Positions 41,488 through 50,790 are shown, numbered from the stretch's first letter. The stretch is DNA of 63,818 nt from Halostella limicola (GCF_003675875.1 NZ_RCDI01000008.1:1-63818), one strand, 5' to 3'. Program-made: numbers and translations. Notes: generated by a model not told the origin, from the sequence alone.

Positions 41488-41908
41488 GCCCTACCCTTTA
41501 TACCGTTCCGCACCTTATCCCCCAGTGCCGGCAGTCGACGCTTTTCACGTCGAGCCGGCAAGCCCGTCGCGCTCGCGTCCGCGTCCACACCCGGAACCGC
41601 CCGGGCGGTTCCGATTCGGGACGTCCCACCGCGTCTTCCGTCCTCGTCCTCTTTCAGTACCTCGCTACTTCTACCGGCCTGAGATCGCACAGCGGCGGCT
41701 TCTCGCACTCGAAAACGCGGCCGAAAAATCGCTCGTTCGCGACCCCGAGACTACTGTTCGGCCATGGAGGCCTCACCGATCAGTCGTCGGTTTCGTTGAG
41801 GGCGAGATTACGGCTCGCACCCGCTCCGCGGTGCTCGCCGGTTAATCGTCGTCCTTCTTCGAAGGGGCGATCGCTGTTCGGACACGGCCTGCGGCCGGTC
41901 CTCTCCGT
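41488..41908. other. 421-bp convergent gap with several hairpins, no gene recognised
   Basis: Lies between the 3' ends of the nitrilase and aldehyde dehydrogenase genes. It holds an imperfect stem-loop at 41525-41559 (GCCGGC/TCGACG arms), a perfect 22-bp palindrome at 41592-41613, and small stems with 3-nt loops: CGGCC-TGC-GGCCG and CCTTC-TTC-GAAGG near 41852-41895. An open frame of 106 codons (41525-41845) is basic and Pro/Arg-rich, unlike haloarchaeal proteins, and was not called. Confidence 0.6.
41592..41613. repeat. Perfect 22-bp palindrome without loop
   Basis: Eleven bases (CGGAACCGCCC) are followed at once by their exact reverse complement. As RNA it would form a short hairpin; as DNA it is a symmetric site. 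It sits in the convergent gap, so terminator or protein site are both possible. Confidence 0.75.
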
Positions 41909-43447
41909 TCAATCGTCCCCTTCGGTCTTGATGTCCGCGGACAGCCCCTGCGCCATCTCGATGTCCTTCGAGTTGTTGAGCGTCCAAGCGGTGCGCTCGG
42001 TGACGGCCTCGATGACCTCGCGGGCGCTGGGGTAGCCGTTGCCGGACTTCTTCACGCCGCCGAACGGCAGCTGGACCTCCGCGCCGATGCAGGGCAGGTT
42101 GCCGTACGCCAGCCCGACTTCCGCGTTGTCGCGGTAGTAGTTGATCTGCCGGTAGTCCTCGGAGATGATCGCTCCGGCGAGACCGTACGGCGTGTCGTTG
42201 TGGATGTCGACCGCGCGCTCGATGTCGCCCTCGTACTCGACAAGGGCGACGTGGGGGCCGAACACCTCTTCCTTGAGACAGCGCAGGTCGGTGTCGTAGT
42301 CGATCTCGTAGACGAACGGACCGACCCAGTGGCCGTCCTCGTGGCCGTCCGGGATCTCCTCGTCGCCGAGCTCAGCGCGGTCGACGAGCACGTTCGCGCC
42401 CTCCTTGCGCGCGAGCTCGTTGTGCTTGTGGATCTTCTCGACGTGCTGTGCCTCGATGGCGGGACCCATGAACGTGTCCTCGTCGATCGGGTCGCCGACC
42501 GCGACCTGCTCCGCGATCTCGACGAAGCGCTCCTTGAACTCGTCGTAGACGTCGGTGTGGACGATGAGGCGCTCGGAGGAGACGCAGCGCTGGCCCGTCG
42601 TCTTGAACGAGGACATCACCGCGGAGTGGACGGCGACGTCGAGGTCGGCCTCCTCGGTGATCACGATGCCGTTCTTGCCGCCCATCTCGCAGGCCGCGAG
42701 CTTACCGGGCTCGCCGCCGACCTTGTCCGCGATGCCGTGGCCGACTTCCGCGGAGCCGGTGAAGAGGACGGTGTCGGTGCGGTCGTCCTCGACGATGGCG
42801 TTGCCGGCGTCGCCGAAGCCCTGCACCATGTTGAACACGCCGTCCGGGATGCCGGCGTCCTCGAACATCTCGGCGATGATCTGGCCGCACCACGGCGTCT
42901 GCTCGGCGGGCTTCCAGACGACGGTATTGCCTTCGACCAGCGAGACGGCCATGTGCCAGAACGGGATGGCGACGGGGAAGTTCCAGGGGGTGATGCAGCC
43001 GACGACGCCGCGGGGCTTGCGCCGCATGTAGGCGTCTTTGGCGGGAATCTCGCTCGGGACCACGTCGCCTTTCGGATGCCGGGCGTCGCCGGCGGCCCAC
43101 TCGACCATGTGCCAGGCCTCGGTGACGTCGGCTTTCCCCTCGCTTATCTCCTTGCCGCACTCCTTCGTGACGACCTCGCCGAGCTCCTCGTGGCGGTCGC
43201 GGAGCTCGTGGTAGATGTCCCACAGGTACTCCGCCCGGTCGATGCGGGAGAGTTCGCGCCACTCCTCGAACGCGTCGTTGGCGGCAGCCATCGCACGGTC
43301 GACGTCGGCCTCGGTGCCGCGCTGGAACTCGCCGAGGCTCTCGCCCGTCGCCGGGTTCTCGCTCTCGAACGTCTCCATGCTCTCGCCGTCCGTCCACTCG
43401 CCGCCGATGTAGTGCTGGTAGACCTCGCCGGTCGTCTGTTGACTCAT
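41909..43447 (-). CDS. Aldehyde dehydrogenase (NAD-dependent)
   Basis: 512 residues. ALDH fold: WNFPVAIPFWHM (NAD site), FTGSAEVGHGIAD, EMGGKNG (general base Glu) and TGQRCVSSERL (catalytic Cys). The end matches family GNLPCIGAEVQLPFGGVKKSGNG. It oxidises an aldehyde to the acid. Best resemblance is to the glyceraldehyde/aminoadipate-semialdehyde/succinate-semialdehyde branch; substrate uncertain. The start MSQQTTGEVYQ has a TATA box 29 bp upstream; a longer frame to 43474 runs into that box. Confidence 0.93.
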   Translation of the reverse strand: MSQQTTGEVYQHYIGGEWTDGESMETFESENPATGESLGEFQRGTEADVDRAMAAANDAFEEWRELSRIDRAEYLWDIYHELRDRHEELGEVVTKECGKEISEGKADVTEAWHMVEWAAGDARHPKGDVVPSEIPAKDAYMRRKPRGVVGCITPWNFPVAIPFWHMAVSLVEGNTVVWKPAEQTPWCGQIIAEMFEDAGIPDGVFNMVQGFGDAGNAIVEDDRTDTVLFTGSAEVGHGIADKVGGEPGKLAACEMGGKNGIVITEEADLDVAVHSAVMSSFKTTGQRCVSSERLIVHTDVYDEFKERFVEIAEQVAVGDPIDEDTFMGPAIEAQHVEKIHKHNELARKEGANVLVDRAELGDEEIPDGHEDGHWVGPFVYEIDYDTDLRCLKEEVFGPHVALVEYEGDIERAVDIHNDTPYGLAGAIISEDYRQINYYRDNAEVGLAYGNLPCIGAEVQLPFGGVKKSGNGYPSAREVIEAVTERTAWTLNNSKDIEMAQGLSADIKTEGDD

Positions 43448-43473
43448 GCTTGGCAAATATTGGAACATCCACA

Positions 43474-43483
43474 ATTATAAAAT
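43474..43483 (-). promoter_or_regulatory. TATA box of the aldehyde dehydrogenase gene
   Basis: The minus strand reads TTTTATAATT here, about 29 bp before the ATG at 43447. Strong AT-rich box in otherwise GC-rich DNA. Confidence 0.65.
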
Positions 43484-43656
43484 CATCTAGTTCGAACTGG
43501 ATAGGGTCGGCGAGGGCGCGGGGATCTGGAGGGTACTCGGTAGCACGCCGCGCGGATCGACGCGCGAGTCCGTCCGCGCCGCGGCTACCGCCGGAGCGAG
43601 CGAAACGCGGGCCGCAAGGCAAATAGTCGTGGGACGCATCCGTATCGCTGATACGA

Positions 43657-45597
43657 TTGACCGGGACGCCACTCGAACCTCAGCCGCCCGACGGCGGCGA
43701 TATCGACGTCCTGATCGTCGGCGACGAGAGCGACGCCGACGAGGCGACGCCCCCGCTCGAACGGCGCAGCGAGAGCATCGCCGTCCGTGCGGCGACGACC
43801 CCCGCCGCCGGGCGAGAACTGCTTTCCTCCGGCGGGATCGACTGCGTCGTCGTGGGGTCGGGGCTGCCGGACGCCGCCGCGACGGAATTCCTGCGATCGG
43901 TACGCGACAGACACCCGCGCCTTCCCTTGTTCCTTATCGGCGGGGACGACGACGCCAACGCCGAGGCGCTGTCGGTCGGCGTCACGGACTACGTTCCGAA
44001 GGCGGTCGTCGCCGAGCGCCCCGAGGTCCTGGTAGATCGAGTCGAACGCGCCGTTCGAGACGCCGCACGCCGCGGGACGGAGCGCCGGCGCCAGGAGCTG
44101 TTCGCGAAGGCCCAGGACATCGCGGACGTGGGCGCCTGGGAGTACGACGCCGAGGCGGACACGCTGTGGTGGAGCGAGCAGGTCCGGCGCATCCACGGCC
44201 TGCCGGTCGACGACCAGTCGACCCTCGCGGAGAGTTTCGACCTCTACGAGCCCGAGGACAGGGAGGCGATCGAAGCGGCGTTCGGTGAGGCGATCCGCGA
44301 CGGCGTCCCGTACGACGTCGAACTCAGGCTCGGCGACCCGACAGACGAGACGCGGTGGATCCGGACGCGTGGCGAGCCGGAGTTCGACGGCGACGCGGTC
44401 GTTCGCGTCAGAGGGAGCTATCAGGACGTCACCGACCTGAAGCGCCGCAAGCTGCAGTTCGAATCCCTCCACGACGCCAGCAGGGACCTGATGGAGGCGA
44501 AGACCCGCATGGACGTGGCCCGGATCGTCACCACCGCCTCGAAGCACATCCTCGGCTACGTCATGACGACCGTGCGCCTCGCCGACGAGGACGGGGAGAT
44601 GCTGCGCACGTTCGCGGCCAACGACCAGGCCGTCACGGAGGCGGGCAAGCGACCGAGCTACCGGATCGACGGGGAGACGCCCGCGGCGCGCACCTACCGC
44701 GAGGGCGAGCCCCAGATCTTCGACGACCTGAACCGAACCGAGGACGACTACGACCGCGGCGCGCTGCGATCGGGCGTCTACGTCCCCATCGGCGACCACG
44801 GCGTCCTCAGTACGGGCGACACGGAGCCCAACGCGTTCGACGAACCCGACGTCGAGATCCTCGGCGTGCTGACGAAGCTCGCGGCCGGGGCCCTCACCCG
44901 GATCCGCTCCGAGCAGGCGCTCCAGCGTCAGAACGAGCGGCTGGAGGAGTTCGCGAGCATCGTCGCTCACGACCTCCGGAACCCGCTGAACGTCGCCCGC
45001 GGGGAGCTGTCGCTGCTGGAACCGTCGACGCCGACCGATCGGGTGGAGTCGATCGAGCGCAGCCTCGACCGGATGGAGTCGCTCATCGAGGACGTCCTCT
45101 CGCTCGCGCGCCAGGGGCGCGTCGTCGGCGACACGGCGCCCGTGAGCCTCGCCGCCGTCGCCCGGAAGGTGTGGTCGAACGTCGAGACGGGGGCGGCGAC
45201 GCTGGCGGTCGACGCCGAGGGGACCGAGGTCGTCGCCGACGAGTTCCGCCTCCAGGAGCTGTTCGAGAACCTCTTCAGGAACGCGGTCGAGCACGCCGGC
45301 GACGACGTGACGATCGCCGTCGGTCCGATCGAAGTCGACGACCGGGACGACGGCCCGGAGTCCGCCGCCGAGGAGGGCGACGCCGTCGGCTTCTTCGTCG
45401 AGGACGACGGCCCCGGGATCCCGGACGACGAGAAAGGAGACGTGTTCGAGGCCGGTCACACCACGACCGCCGACGGGACCGGCTACGGCCTGTACATCGT
45501 CAGCGAGATCGCCGCCGCCCACGGCTGGGAGGTCGCGGTCGTCGACGGGGGCGACGGCGGCGCTCGGTTCGAGATCACCGGCGTCGAGGCGGAGTGA
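43657..45597 (+). CDS. Multi-domain sensor histidine kinase (pseudo-receiver, PAS, GAF, HisKA, HATPase)
   Basis: 646 residues with TTG as the likely start. Layout: receiver-like domain 15-125, PAS 145-265, GAF 280-425, HisKA with phospho-His in VAHDLRNPLN, and HATPase with NLFRNAVEHA and VEDDGPGIPDDE. In the receiver-like domain the strand where the phospho-acceptor Asp should sit reads DCVVVGSGLPD, so the Asp is replaced. It would then act as a binding or sensing module only. No membrane segment; cytoplasmic. No cognate response regulator adjoins. The gene is 60 bp downstream of a divergent-looking gap and is followed by a convergent RIO kinase. Confidence 0.9.
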   Translation: MTGTPLEPQPPDGGDIDVLIVGDESDADEATPPLERRSESIAVRAATTPAAGRELLSSGGIDCVVVGSGLPDAAATEFLRSVRDRHPRLPLFLIGGDDDANAEALSVGVTDYVPKAVVAERPEVLVDRVERAVRDAARRGTERRRQELFAKAQDIADVGAWEYDAEADTLWWSEQVRRIHGLPVDDQSTLAESFDLYEPEDREAIEAAFGEAIRDGVPYDVELRLGDPTDETRWIRTRGEPEFDGDAVVRVRGSYQDVTDLKRRKLQFESLHDASRDLMEAKTRMDVARIVTTASKHILGYVMTTVRLADEDGEMLRTFAANDQAVTEAGKRPSYRIDGETPAARTYREGEPQIFDDLNRTEDDYDRGALRSGVYVPIGDHGVLSTGDTEPNAFDEPDVEILGVLTKLAAGALTRIRSEQALQRQNERLEEFASIVAHDLRNPLNVARGELSLLEPSTPTDRVESIERSLDRMESLIEDVLSLARQGRVVGDTAPVSLAAVARKVWSNVETGAATLAVDAEGTEVVADEFRLQELFENLFRNAVEHAGDDVTIAVGPIEVDDRDDGPESAAEEGDAVGFFVEDDGPGIPDDEKGDVFEAGHTTTADGTGYGLYIVSEIAAAHGWEVAVVDGGDGGARFEITGVEAE

Positions 45598-45604
45598 GCG
45601 CGAG

Positions 45605-46402
45605 TCACGCCGCGACCTTCTCTATCTCGCCTTTGAGGCGTTCGCCGTCGAAGTCGTGGTCCGGCCGGACGTTGACGAAATCGAGGAACTCCAGGGCGTC
45701 GAGGAGGTCCGAGAGGGAGTACGCTTCACGCGCCAGATCGACGACGTCGGCCGACCCGAGGACCGGTTCGAGCGTCGCCAGCGCGCAGGCGAGGTCGTAG
45801 GCGCGCGCGTCGGCGATCCCGTCCTCGCGGACGCTCGTCGCGTCGATGAAAAACACCTCGCCGTCCCTGACGAGGACGTTCTCGCCGCGCAGGTCGCCGT
45901 GGGCGAGGCCGTCGTCGTGGAGCCGACGGAGGTTCTCGAAGAGGTCGGGCACGAGGCGGCGCGCCTCCCCGGCGTCGAGGTCCTCGAACGTCCGGAAGTC
46001 GTCGAGGAACTCCAGCACGAGGACGCCGAGGCCGTCCACCTCGAACGCCTCGACCGGCTCGGGGGCGTTCACTCCGATCTCTCGCATCCGCTCCGTGGCG
46101 GCGAGCTCCCGCTCGGCCATCTCGACGGGGCTGCCGACGTGGTCGAAAAAGCCCCCGCGGCCGCTCGTGACCGCGCCGAGGTTGCGGCCAGTGGTAAACA
46201 GCGCGTGCACGAGCGAGTTCTGCGGCGAGATGACCTTCACGAACCACTCCTCGTCGACGACGCAGGGCGTCGAGAGCCAGTTGTCCGCCTCCAGAAACGT
46301 CACCCTGACAGCGTCTCGACCGGTCCGGTCGGCGAGCTCCCGCGCGACCGCCTCCATGTCGCTCCAGTCGACGGTCCCCCGAACCAGGTCGCGCACTTCC
46401 AT
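45605..46402 (-). CDS. RIO1-like protein kinase
   Basis: 265 residues. Kinase core: Lys in EEWFVKVIS, Glu in the helix AERELAATERM, catalytic loop HGDLRGENVLV and metal Asp in FFIDATS, as in RIO kinases where DFG is altered. The haloarchaeal family is annotated RIO1-like or lipopolysaccharide-kinase-like. The start MEVRDLVRG was chosen because a TATA-like GCATTTATGC lies about 27 bp upstream; an earlier ATG at 46429 overlaps that box. Substrate not known, with possible roles in ribosome biogenesis or signalling. Confidence 0.85.
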   Translation of the reverse strand: MEVRDLVRGTVDWSDMEAVARELADRTGRDAVRVTFLEADNWLSTPCVVDEEWFVKVISPQNSLVHALFTTGRNLGAVTSGRGGFFDHVGSPVEMAERELAATERMREIGVNAPEPVEAFEVDGLGVLVLEFLDDFRTFEDLDAGEARRLVPDLFENLRRLHDDGLAHGDLRGENVLVRDGEVFFIDATSVREDGIADARAYDLACALATLEPVLGSADVVDLAREAYSLSDLLDALEFLDFVNVRPDHDFDGERLKGEIEKVAA

Positions 46403-46519
46403 GTCGGTTAGAGAAGGACGCGGGTGCATAAATGCCTTGGCGGCCGCGAGGGAGTTGCGCCGTCGGGAGGTCTCCGCAGGGACGAGTCCCGCGGTGGCCG
46501 CGCGTAACGTCAGCGTCCG

Positions 46520-48691
46520 TTACTTGCCGCGAGCCGTTCCCCGGCCGCGGCCGCGTCCGTTGCCCTGACCGTCGCCGCGGCCGCGACCGTTGCCGCGGCC
46601 GGCCGAGCCGTCAGCGCCGTCGTACGCCGAGAACATCTTGAACCGGCGGTTGAACGCGGTCGTCGTCGGGACCGACGGGTCGTCGTTCACGTTCGACGAC
46701 GGGTCCGTGACGCCGCCCCCGCCGACGCGGAGGTCCGTGCCGAGACCGTCCGCCAGGGCGTTCAGGTTCTCGCGGGCCGCGGTCGGCGCGGCGGAACTGC
46801 CGAGCAGGACGACGGCCCCGCCGTCGGCGGCGAACGACCGCAGTTCCTCGATAGTCGCCGCGCCGAACGCCTCCGCGGGCGTCGTGATCACGATGGCGCG
46901 GGCGTCGTCGAGGCGGTCGCCCGTCACCTCGTTCACCTGCTCGAAGCCGAGGCCGACGCCCTCCAGATAGCGCTGGTAGTAGGCGGCGTCCTCGTTCGAG
47001 AGGGCGTAGCCGGCGGCGAACTGGCCGTGACCGCCCTCGATCAGCACCTGGTCGTCGGTCCGGTCGGCCAGCGCGTCGATCAGGTTGGTGAGGAAGACGA
47101 AGTTCTCGTACCCCGACGTGTCGACGGGGTAGTCCTCGGCGGCCTCGTAGGACTCATCGATCAGCGGCCCGGCGACGAGGCCGACGCGGGCGTCCTCGTC
47201 GACGGCCGCGAGCGGGACGCGGCCGTTCGTCACGGCGCTCGCGCCCTCGGCGGTGTCCTCGGCGAACACCGGGACCCGGTTCGGCGTGACGTGGCGGTCG
47301 CTCGTCGTGATCGTGACGGGGTCGGGGACGAACAGGTCGTCGACGTCGCGGTTCCGGATCGGCTCGCTGTTCTCCGGGTCGCTCTCGGCCCAGAGGCCGA
47401 CGCCGTCGGCCCGCGCCGCCGCTTCGGCCCGCCAGAACTCGTCGTGGCGACCGAACCCGGACCCGTACACGCGGGCGAGGCCGCGGGCGATAAGCTCCCG
47501 GTTGTACGTCGTGTCCCTACTCGCGTCGCCCGAGGCGTCGTAGTCGACGTACGCGAGCACCCGGTTGAACTCGTCCCGGACGCCCTCGCTCGGGTCGAAC
47601 GAGACGGTGACGGTCTCGCCGAGCAGTTCGTCCTCGGCGAACGCCGTCGCCTCGGCGGCCCACTCCTGCAGGTACGTCAGGTCCTCGATCCCCTCCCACT
47701 CTTCGAGGCGTACGAACTGCGCGTTGCCCGCCGACTCGGGGGTGTCGACGCCGAGCACGCGGATGCTCTCCTGGTTCCCCTCCTCGAACGCGACGGTGAC
47801 GGTGTCGCCGTCCGCGACCTCCGTCACCTCGACGTCGTACGTCTCGGTCGGGTCGATCTCGAACCCGAGGCCGTCGCGGTCCTCGAAGTAGGGGAACGAG
47901 TCGTTGAAGTTGCTCGTGACGGGGTTGAACTCCGGTCCTGCGTTCGAGTCATCGTCCATCACTTGGTCGTCGTTGAACCGGAAGTCCAGATTCAGTGCGT
48001 CAGCGAGGGCGTTCAGGTTGGCCGTCTCGTCGAAGTCCCGGAAGTCGGACTGGTGGACGAGAAAGAGCGCGCCGCCCTCGTCGACGAACGACCGCAGCGC
48101 AGCCGCCTCCTCGTCGGTGAACGCGCGGCTGGGGGAGGTGACGACGACGCCGTCCGCGTCGGAGAGCGAGTCCGTCAGCGAGTCCGTTCCCTCGATCTCG
48201 TACCCGTTCTCGGCGGCGTAATCGACGAACACGTCGTACTCCGAGCGGTCGTAGAACTGGTCGTGGCTCTCGTCCCAGACGATCCGGTCGCCGTCGACGT
48301 GCTCGTCCCAGAGGTTGAGGACGAACTCCTCGTTCCCGAGGTCGAAGTTCGCGTCGTCGTTGGCGAGCGGCGCGCCGTAGCCGACCGCGTCGGCGTCGCG
48401 GTCGACGGCCACGAGCGGGATCGCGACGTCGTCGGGGTAGTCGACGGCGTCGCCGTTCCCGTCCTCGTCGACGTTGTACGCGGACGACTCCGCCCACACG
48501 GCGACCACCTCGTCGTCGGTCAGCGGCGTCTCGTCGGGCGCGAGGAGGCTCGCTGTCGAGTAAAACGACAGCGCGTCGATCGTCGACGCCTGCGCGAGCG
48601 AGCGCGTGTCGGCGGCGATACCCCGTCGTGTCCCGGCGCTGACTCCGACGGCCGTCGTCGCCAGCGCGGCGATGAAGTTGCGTCGTCGCAC
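46520..48691 (-). CDS. Tat-exported staphylococcal-type nuclease between two DUF4350-like domains, Gly/Arg-rich tail
   Basis: 723 residues. A Tat signal (RRRNFIAALATTAVGVSAG) is followed by a GATase/DUF4350-like domain (about 40-265), an SNase domain (about 285-432), a second copy of the first domain (about 455-690) and a tail of about 27 residues rich in Gly and Arg. SNase catalytic residues match the staphylococcal pattern: Asp294 (DGDT), Arg311, Asp316, Thr317, Glu319 and Arg377 (EFNRVL). The two flanking domains share AF...LRSF...GGA...NLNALADxL...D. Likely an exported nuclease. The 3' end was read from the stop at 46520. Confidence 0.88.
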   Translation of the reverse strand: MRRRNFIAALATTAVGVSAGTRRGIAADTRSLAQASTIDALSFYSTASLLAPDETPLTDDEVVAVWAESSAYNVDEDGNGDAVDYPDDVAIPLVAVDRDADAVGYGAPLANDDANFDLGNEEFVLNLWDEHVDGDRIVWDESHDQFYDRSEYDVFVDYAAENGYEIEGTDSLTDSLSDADGVVVTSPSRAFTDEEAAALRSFVDEGGALFLVHQSDFRDFDETANLNALADALNLDFRFNDDQVMDDDSNAGPEFNPVTSNFNDSFPYFEDRDGLGFEIDPTETYDVEVTEVADGDTVTVAFEEGNQESIRVLGVDTPESAGNAQFVRLEEWEGIEDLTYLQEWAAEATAFAEDELLGETVTVSFDPSEGVRDEFNRVLAYVDYDASGDASRDTTYNRELIARGLARVYGSGFGRHDEFWRAEAAARADGVGLWAESDPENSEPIRNRDVDDLFVPDPVTITTSDRHVTPNRVPVFAEDTAEGASAVTNGRVPLAAVDEDARVGLVAGPLIDESYEAAEDYPVDTSGYENFVFLTNLIDALADRTDDQVLIEGGHGQFAAGYALSNEDAAYYQRYLEGVGLGFEQVNEVTGDRLDDARAIVITTPAEAFGAATIEELRSFAADGGAVVLLGSSAAPTAARENLNALADGLGTDLRVGGGGVTDPSSNVNDDPSVPTTTAFNRRFKMFSAYDGADGSAGRGNGRGRGDGQGNGRGRGRGTARGK

Positions 48692-48851
48692 GACCGCAGT
48701 GACACCTTTCGATTGGATAAAATTTACGGAAATTAGTTATAAATACAACAATAGACGAACCGATGATTCCGTAGTCGGTCGTTCACCGCCGGGAGGAGTC
48801 GGACGGATCGGATCTCCCATGTTTTTATCTTCGGTTCGGCAAGTATTGCAT

Positions 48852-49994
48852 ATGGAGTTCACCCTGTCCGACGAACACCGGATGATCCGGGACAGCGTCC
48901 GGGAGTTCTGCGAGGAGGAGATCGCTCCGATCGCTCAGGAGATCGAGGACGAGCACCGGTTCCCGCAGGAGGTCTTCGACCAGCTGGCGGAACTGGACAT
49001 GATGGGCGTCCCCGTCGCCGAGGAGTACGGCGGTCTCGGCGGCGACCAGCTCATGTACGCGCTCGTCGCGGAGGAGCTCGGGCGCGTCTCGGGCTCCGTC
49101 GGGCTCTCCTATGCCGCCCACGTCAGCCTCGCCACGAAGCCCATCGAGCTGTTCGGCACGGAGGAGCAGAAGGAGCGCTGGCTCCGGCCGTTGGCCGAGG
49201 GCGAGTACGTCGGCGGGTGGGCGCTCACCGAACCCGAGAGCGGTAGCGACGCGAGCGACATGGACACCCGCGCGGTGAAGGAGGGCGACGAGTACGTCCT
49301 CAACGGGACGAAGCAGTTCATCACGAACGCCAGCGAGGCCGGGAGCGTCCTCGTGAAGGCCGTCACGGACCCCGGCGCGGGCTACGACGGGATCTCGACG
49401 TTCATCGTCGACCCGCGCGAGGACGACGGGTTCGAGGTGACGACGATCTGGGACAAGATGGGGCTGAACGCCTCGCCCACCTGCGAGATCCAGTTAGACG
49501 ACGTCCGCCTGCCGGAGGACCGCCTGCTCGGCGAGGAGGGCGACGGCTGGGACCAGACCAAGAAGACGCTGGACGGCGGGCGAATCTCCATCGCCGCGCT
49601 CTCGGTCGGCCTCGCGCAGGGCGCGTACGAGGCGGCGAAGCAGTACTCGACGGAGCGCGAGCAGTTCGGCCAGCCCATCAGCAAGTTCGACGCCATCCGG
49701 GACAAGGTCGTCGAGATGGAGCGCAAGACCGAGCGCGCACGCCTGCTCACGCACAAGGCCGCATGGAAGTACGACAAGGGCGAGCCCGTCACGAAGGCGA
49801 GCGCGCTCGCCAAGCTCGACGCGAGCGAGGCCGCACGGGAGGTCGCCGAGGAGGCCGTCCAGACGCTCGGCGGCTACGGCTACACCACCGACTTCGCTCC
49901 CCAGCGGTTCTACCGCGACGCGAAGCTCATGGAGATCGGCGAGGGCACGAGCGAGATCCAGCACCTCGTCATCGGCCGGGAACTCGGCCTGTAG
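48852..49994 (+). CDS. Acyl-CoA dehydrogenase, second paralogue
   Basis: 380 residues. Family motifs: LTEPESGSDASD, QFITNA, EREQFGQPISKFDAIRDK, GGYGYTTDFAPQRFYRDAK and the catalytic Glu in EIGEGTSE. FAD-dependent. The same length as the one at 19874, from which it clearly differs in sequence. A TTTTTAT box (48822-48828) lies about 24-30 bp before the ATG, so it is leaderless. The pathway (fatty acid or branched-chain) cannot be read. It is convergent with the next gene (13 bp). Confidence 0.95.
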   Translation: MEFTLSDEHRMIRDSVREFCEEEIAPIAQEIEDEHRFPQEVFDQLAELDMMGVPVAEEYGGLGGDQLMYALVAEELGRVSGSVGLSYAAHVSLATKPIELFGTEEQKERWLRPLAEGEYVGGWALTEPESGSDASDMDTRAVKEGDEYVLNGTKQFITNASEAGSVLVKAVTDPGAGYDGISTFIVDPREDDGFEVTTIWDKMGLNASPTCEIQLDDVRLPEDRLLGEEGDGWDQTKKTLDGGRISIAALSVGLAQGAYEAAKQYSTEREQFGQPISKFDAIRDKVVEMERKTERARLLTHKAAWKYDKGEPVTKASALAKLDASEAAREVAEEAVQTLGGYGYTTDFAPQRFYRDAKLMEIGEGTSEIQHLVIGRELGL

Positions 49995-50007
49995 CGAGAG
50001 ACTGCGG

Positions 50008-50757
50008 CTATCCGTCCTGCGGCACCGCGCCGTTCTCCTCTTCGGGCCGGTCGCGGACGGCCGGCATGCTGGGGTCGCGGAACGGCGATCGCCCGAGCGC
50101 CGCGCCGTCGAGGTCCTGCTCCTCGAGCTGGTCGCGGAGCGTCCGGGTGAGGCGGTTGACCGCGGTGACGTCGAGGCCGTGTTCCTCCATCAGGTCCTCG
50201 AACCGGGGGTCGTCCGTGAGCGACTCGAAGCGCTCCGAGAGCTCCGCGAGCGCCTCGGGGTCCTGCTCGCGCACCCACTCGTCGTCGTGGAGGCCGAGCC
50301 GGCGCTTTCGCTCCTCGTCGACGACGTACTGGACGACGACCAGCGCTACCTTCTGGATGGCGCGCTGGCTGCCGAACGCCGTCAGGTCGAGGTCGGTCAT
50401 GATGCCGAGCGCGCGGTCGCGCTCCCAGGCGGTGAGCGACAGCGTGTTGCAGAGGGCGTGGGTGATCCTGGCCTTCTCCAGTCGGTGCATCCGGGCGCTG
50501 TGGCCCTCCATCGCCGGGTGCTGCTCGTCGTGGAGGCGGCGGAGGTTCTCGCCCACGTCCTCGTCGGGCCCGTCGGCGCGGCCGATGAGCGTCGCGCTCG
50601 GGGTCACGACGTCCCATCGCCGGAACCGCTCGTCCTTGACCGCGTCGACGCGGGAGAGCGCGCCGTCGCCCGGGCCGCTGCTCACTTCGCGGCGCAGCCA
50701 CGCTCGTTCGATGTTCGACGGCGGTCCCGCAGGCGCGGGGGTGCGACCGCTGGTCAT
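50008..50757 (-). CDS. Conserved haloarchaeal helical protein, unknown function
   Basis: 249 residues, mostly helical, without membrane segments. The central part (KARITHALCNTLSLTAWERDRALGIM ... VALVVVQYVVDEERKRRLG) is reminiscent of a cyclin-like box as in TFB, but I could not identify a known family. The N- and C-terminal ends are disordered and Pro/Glu-rich. A strong TATA box (50783-50790) is 26 bp upstream. Function is unknown and I do not assign one. Confidence 0.7.
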   Translation of the reverse strand: MTSGRTPAPAGPPSNIERAWLRREVSSGPGDGALSRVDAVKDERFRRWDVVTPSATLIGRADGPDEDVGENLRRLHDEQHPAMEGHSARMHRLEKARITHALCNTLSLTAWERDRALGIMTDLDLTAFGSQRAIQKVALVVVQYVVDEERKRRLGLHDDEWVREQDPEALAELSERFESLTDDPRFEDLMEEHGLDVTAVNRLTRTLRDQLEEQDLDGAALGRSPFRDPSMPAVRDRPEEENGAVPQDG

Positions 50758-50782
50758 CTCGTACGGTCTTCGTGCTCGTGCG

Positions 50783-50790
50783 TATATAAA
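50783..50790 (-). promoter_or_regulatory. TATA box of the 50008-50757 gene
   Basis: TTTATATA on the minus strand, 26 bp before the ATG at 50757: one of the clearest haloarchaeal boxes in the window. Confidence 0.7.

Noticed and set aside
41525-41845. 106-codon frame in the gap after the nitrilase gene
   Set aside because: Arg/Pro-rich, no acidic bias, overlaps palindromes; not similar to any family I know.
45605-46402. Kinase lacking DFG as a dead kinase
   Set aside because: In the RIO family the metal Asp is normally followed by other residues than FG, so IDATS is not evidence of inactivity.
46403-46429. Longer N-terminus for the RIO-like kinase (start at 46429)
   Set aside because: That ATG overlaps the TATA-like GCATTTATGC; the start at 46402 lies about 27 bp downstream of it.
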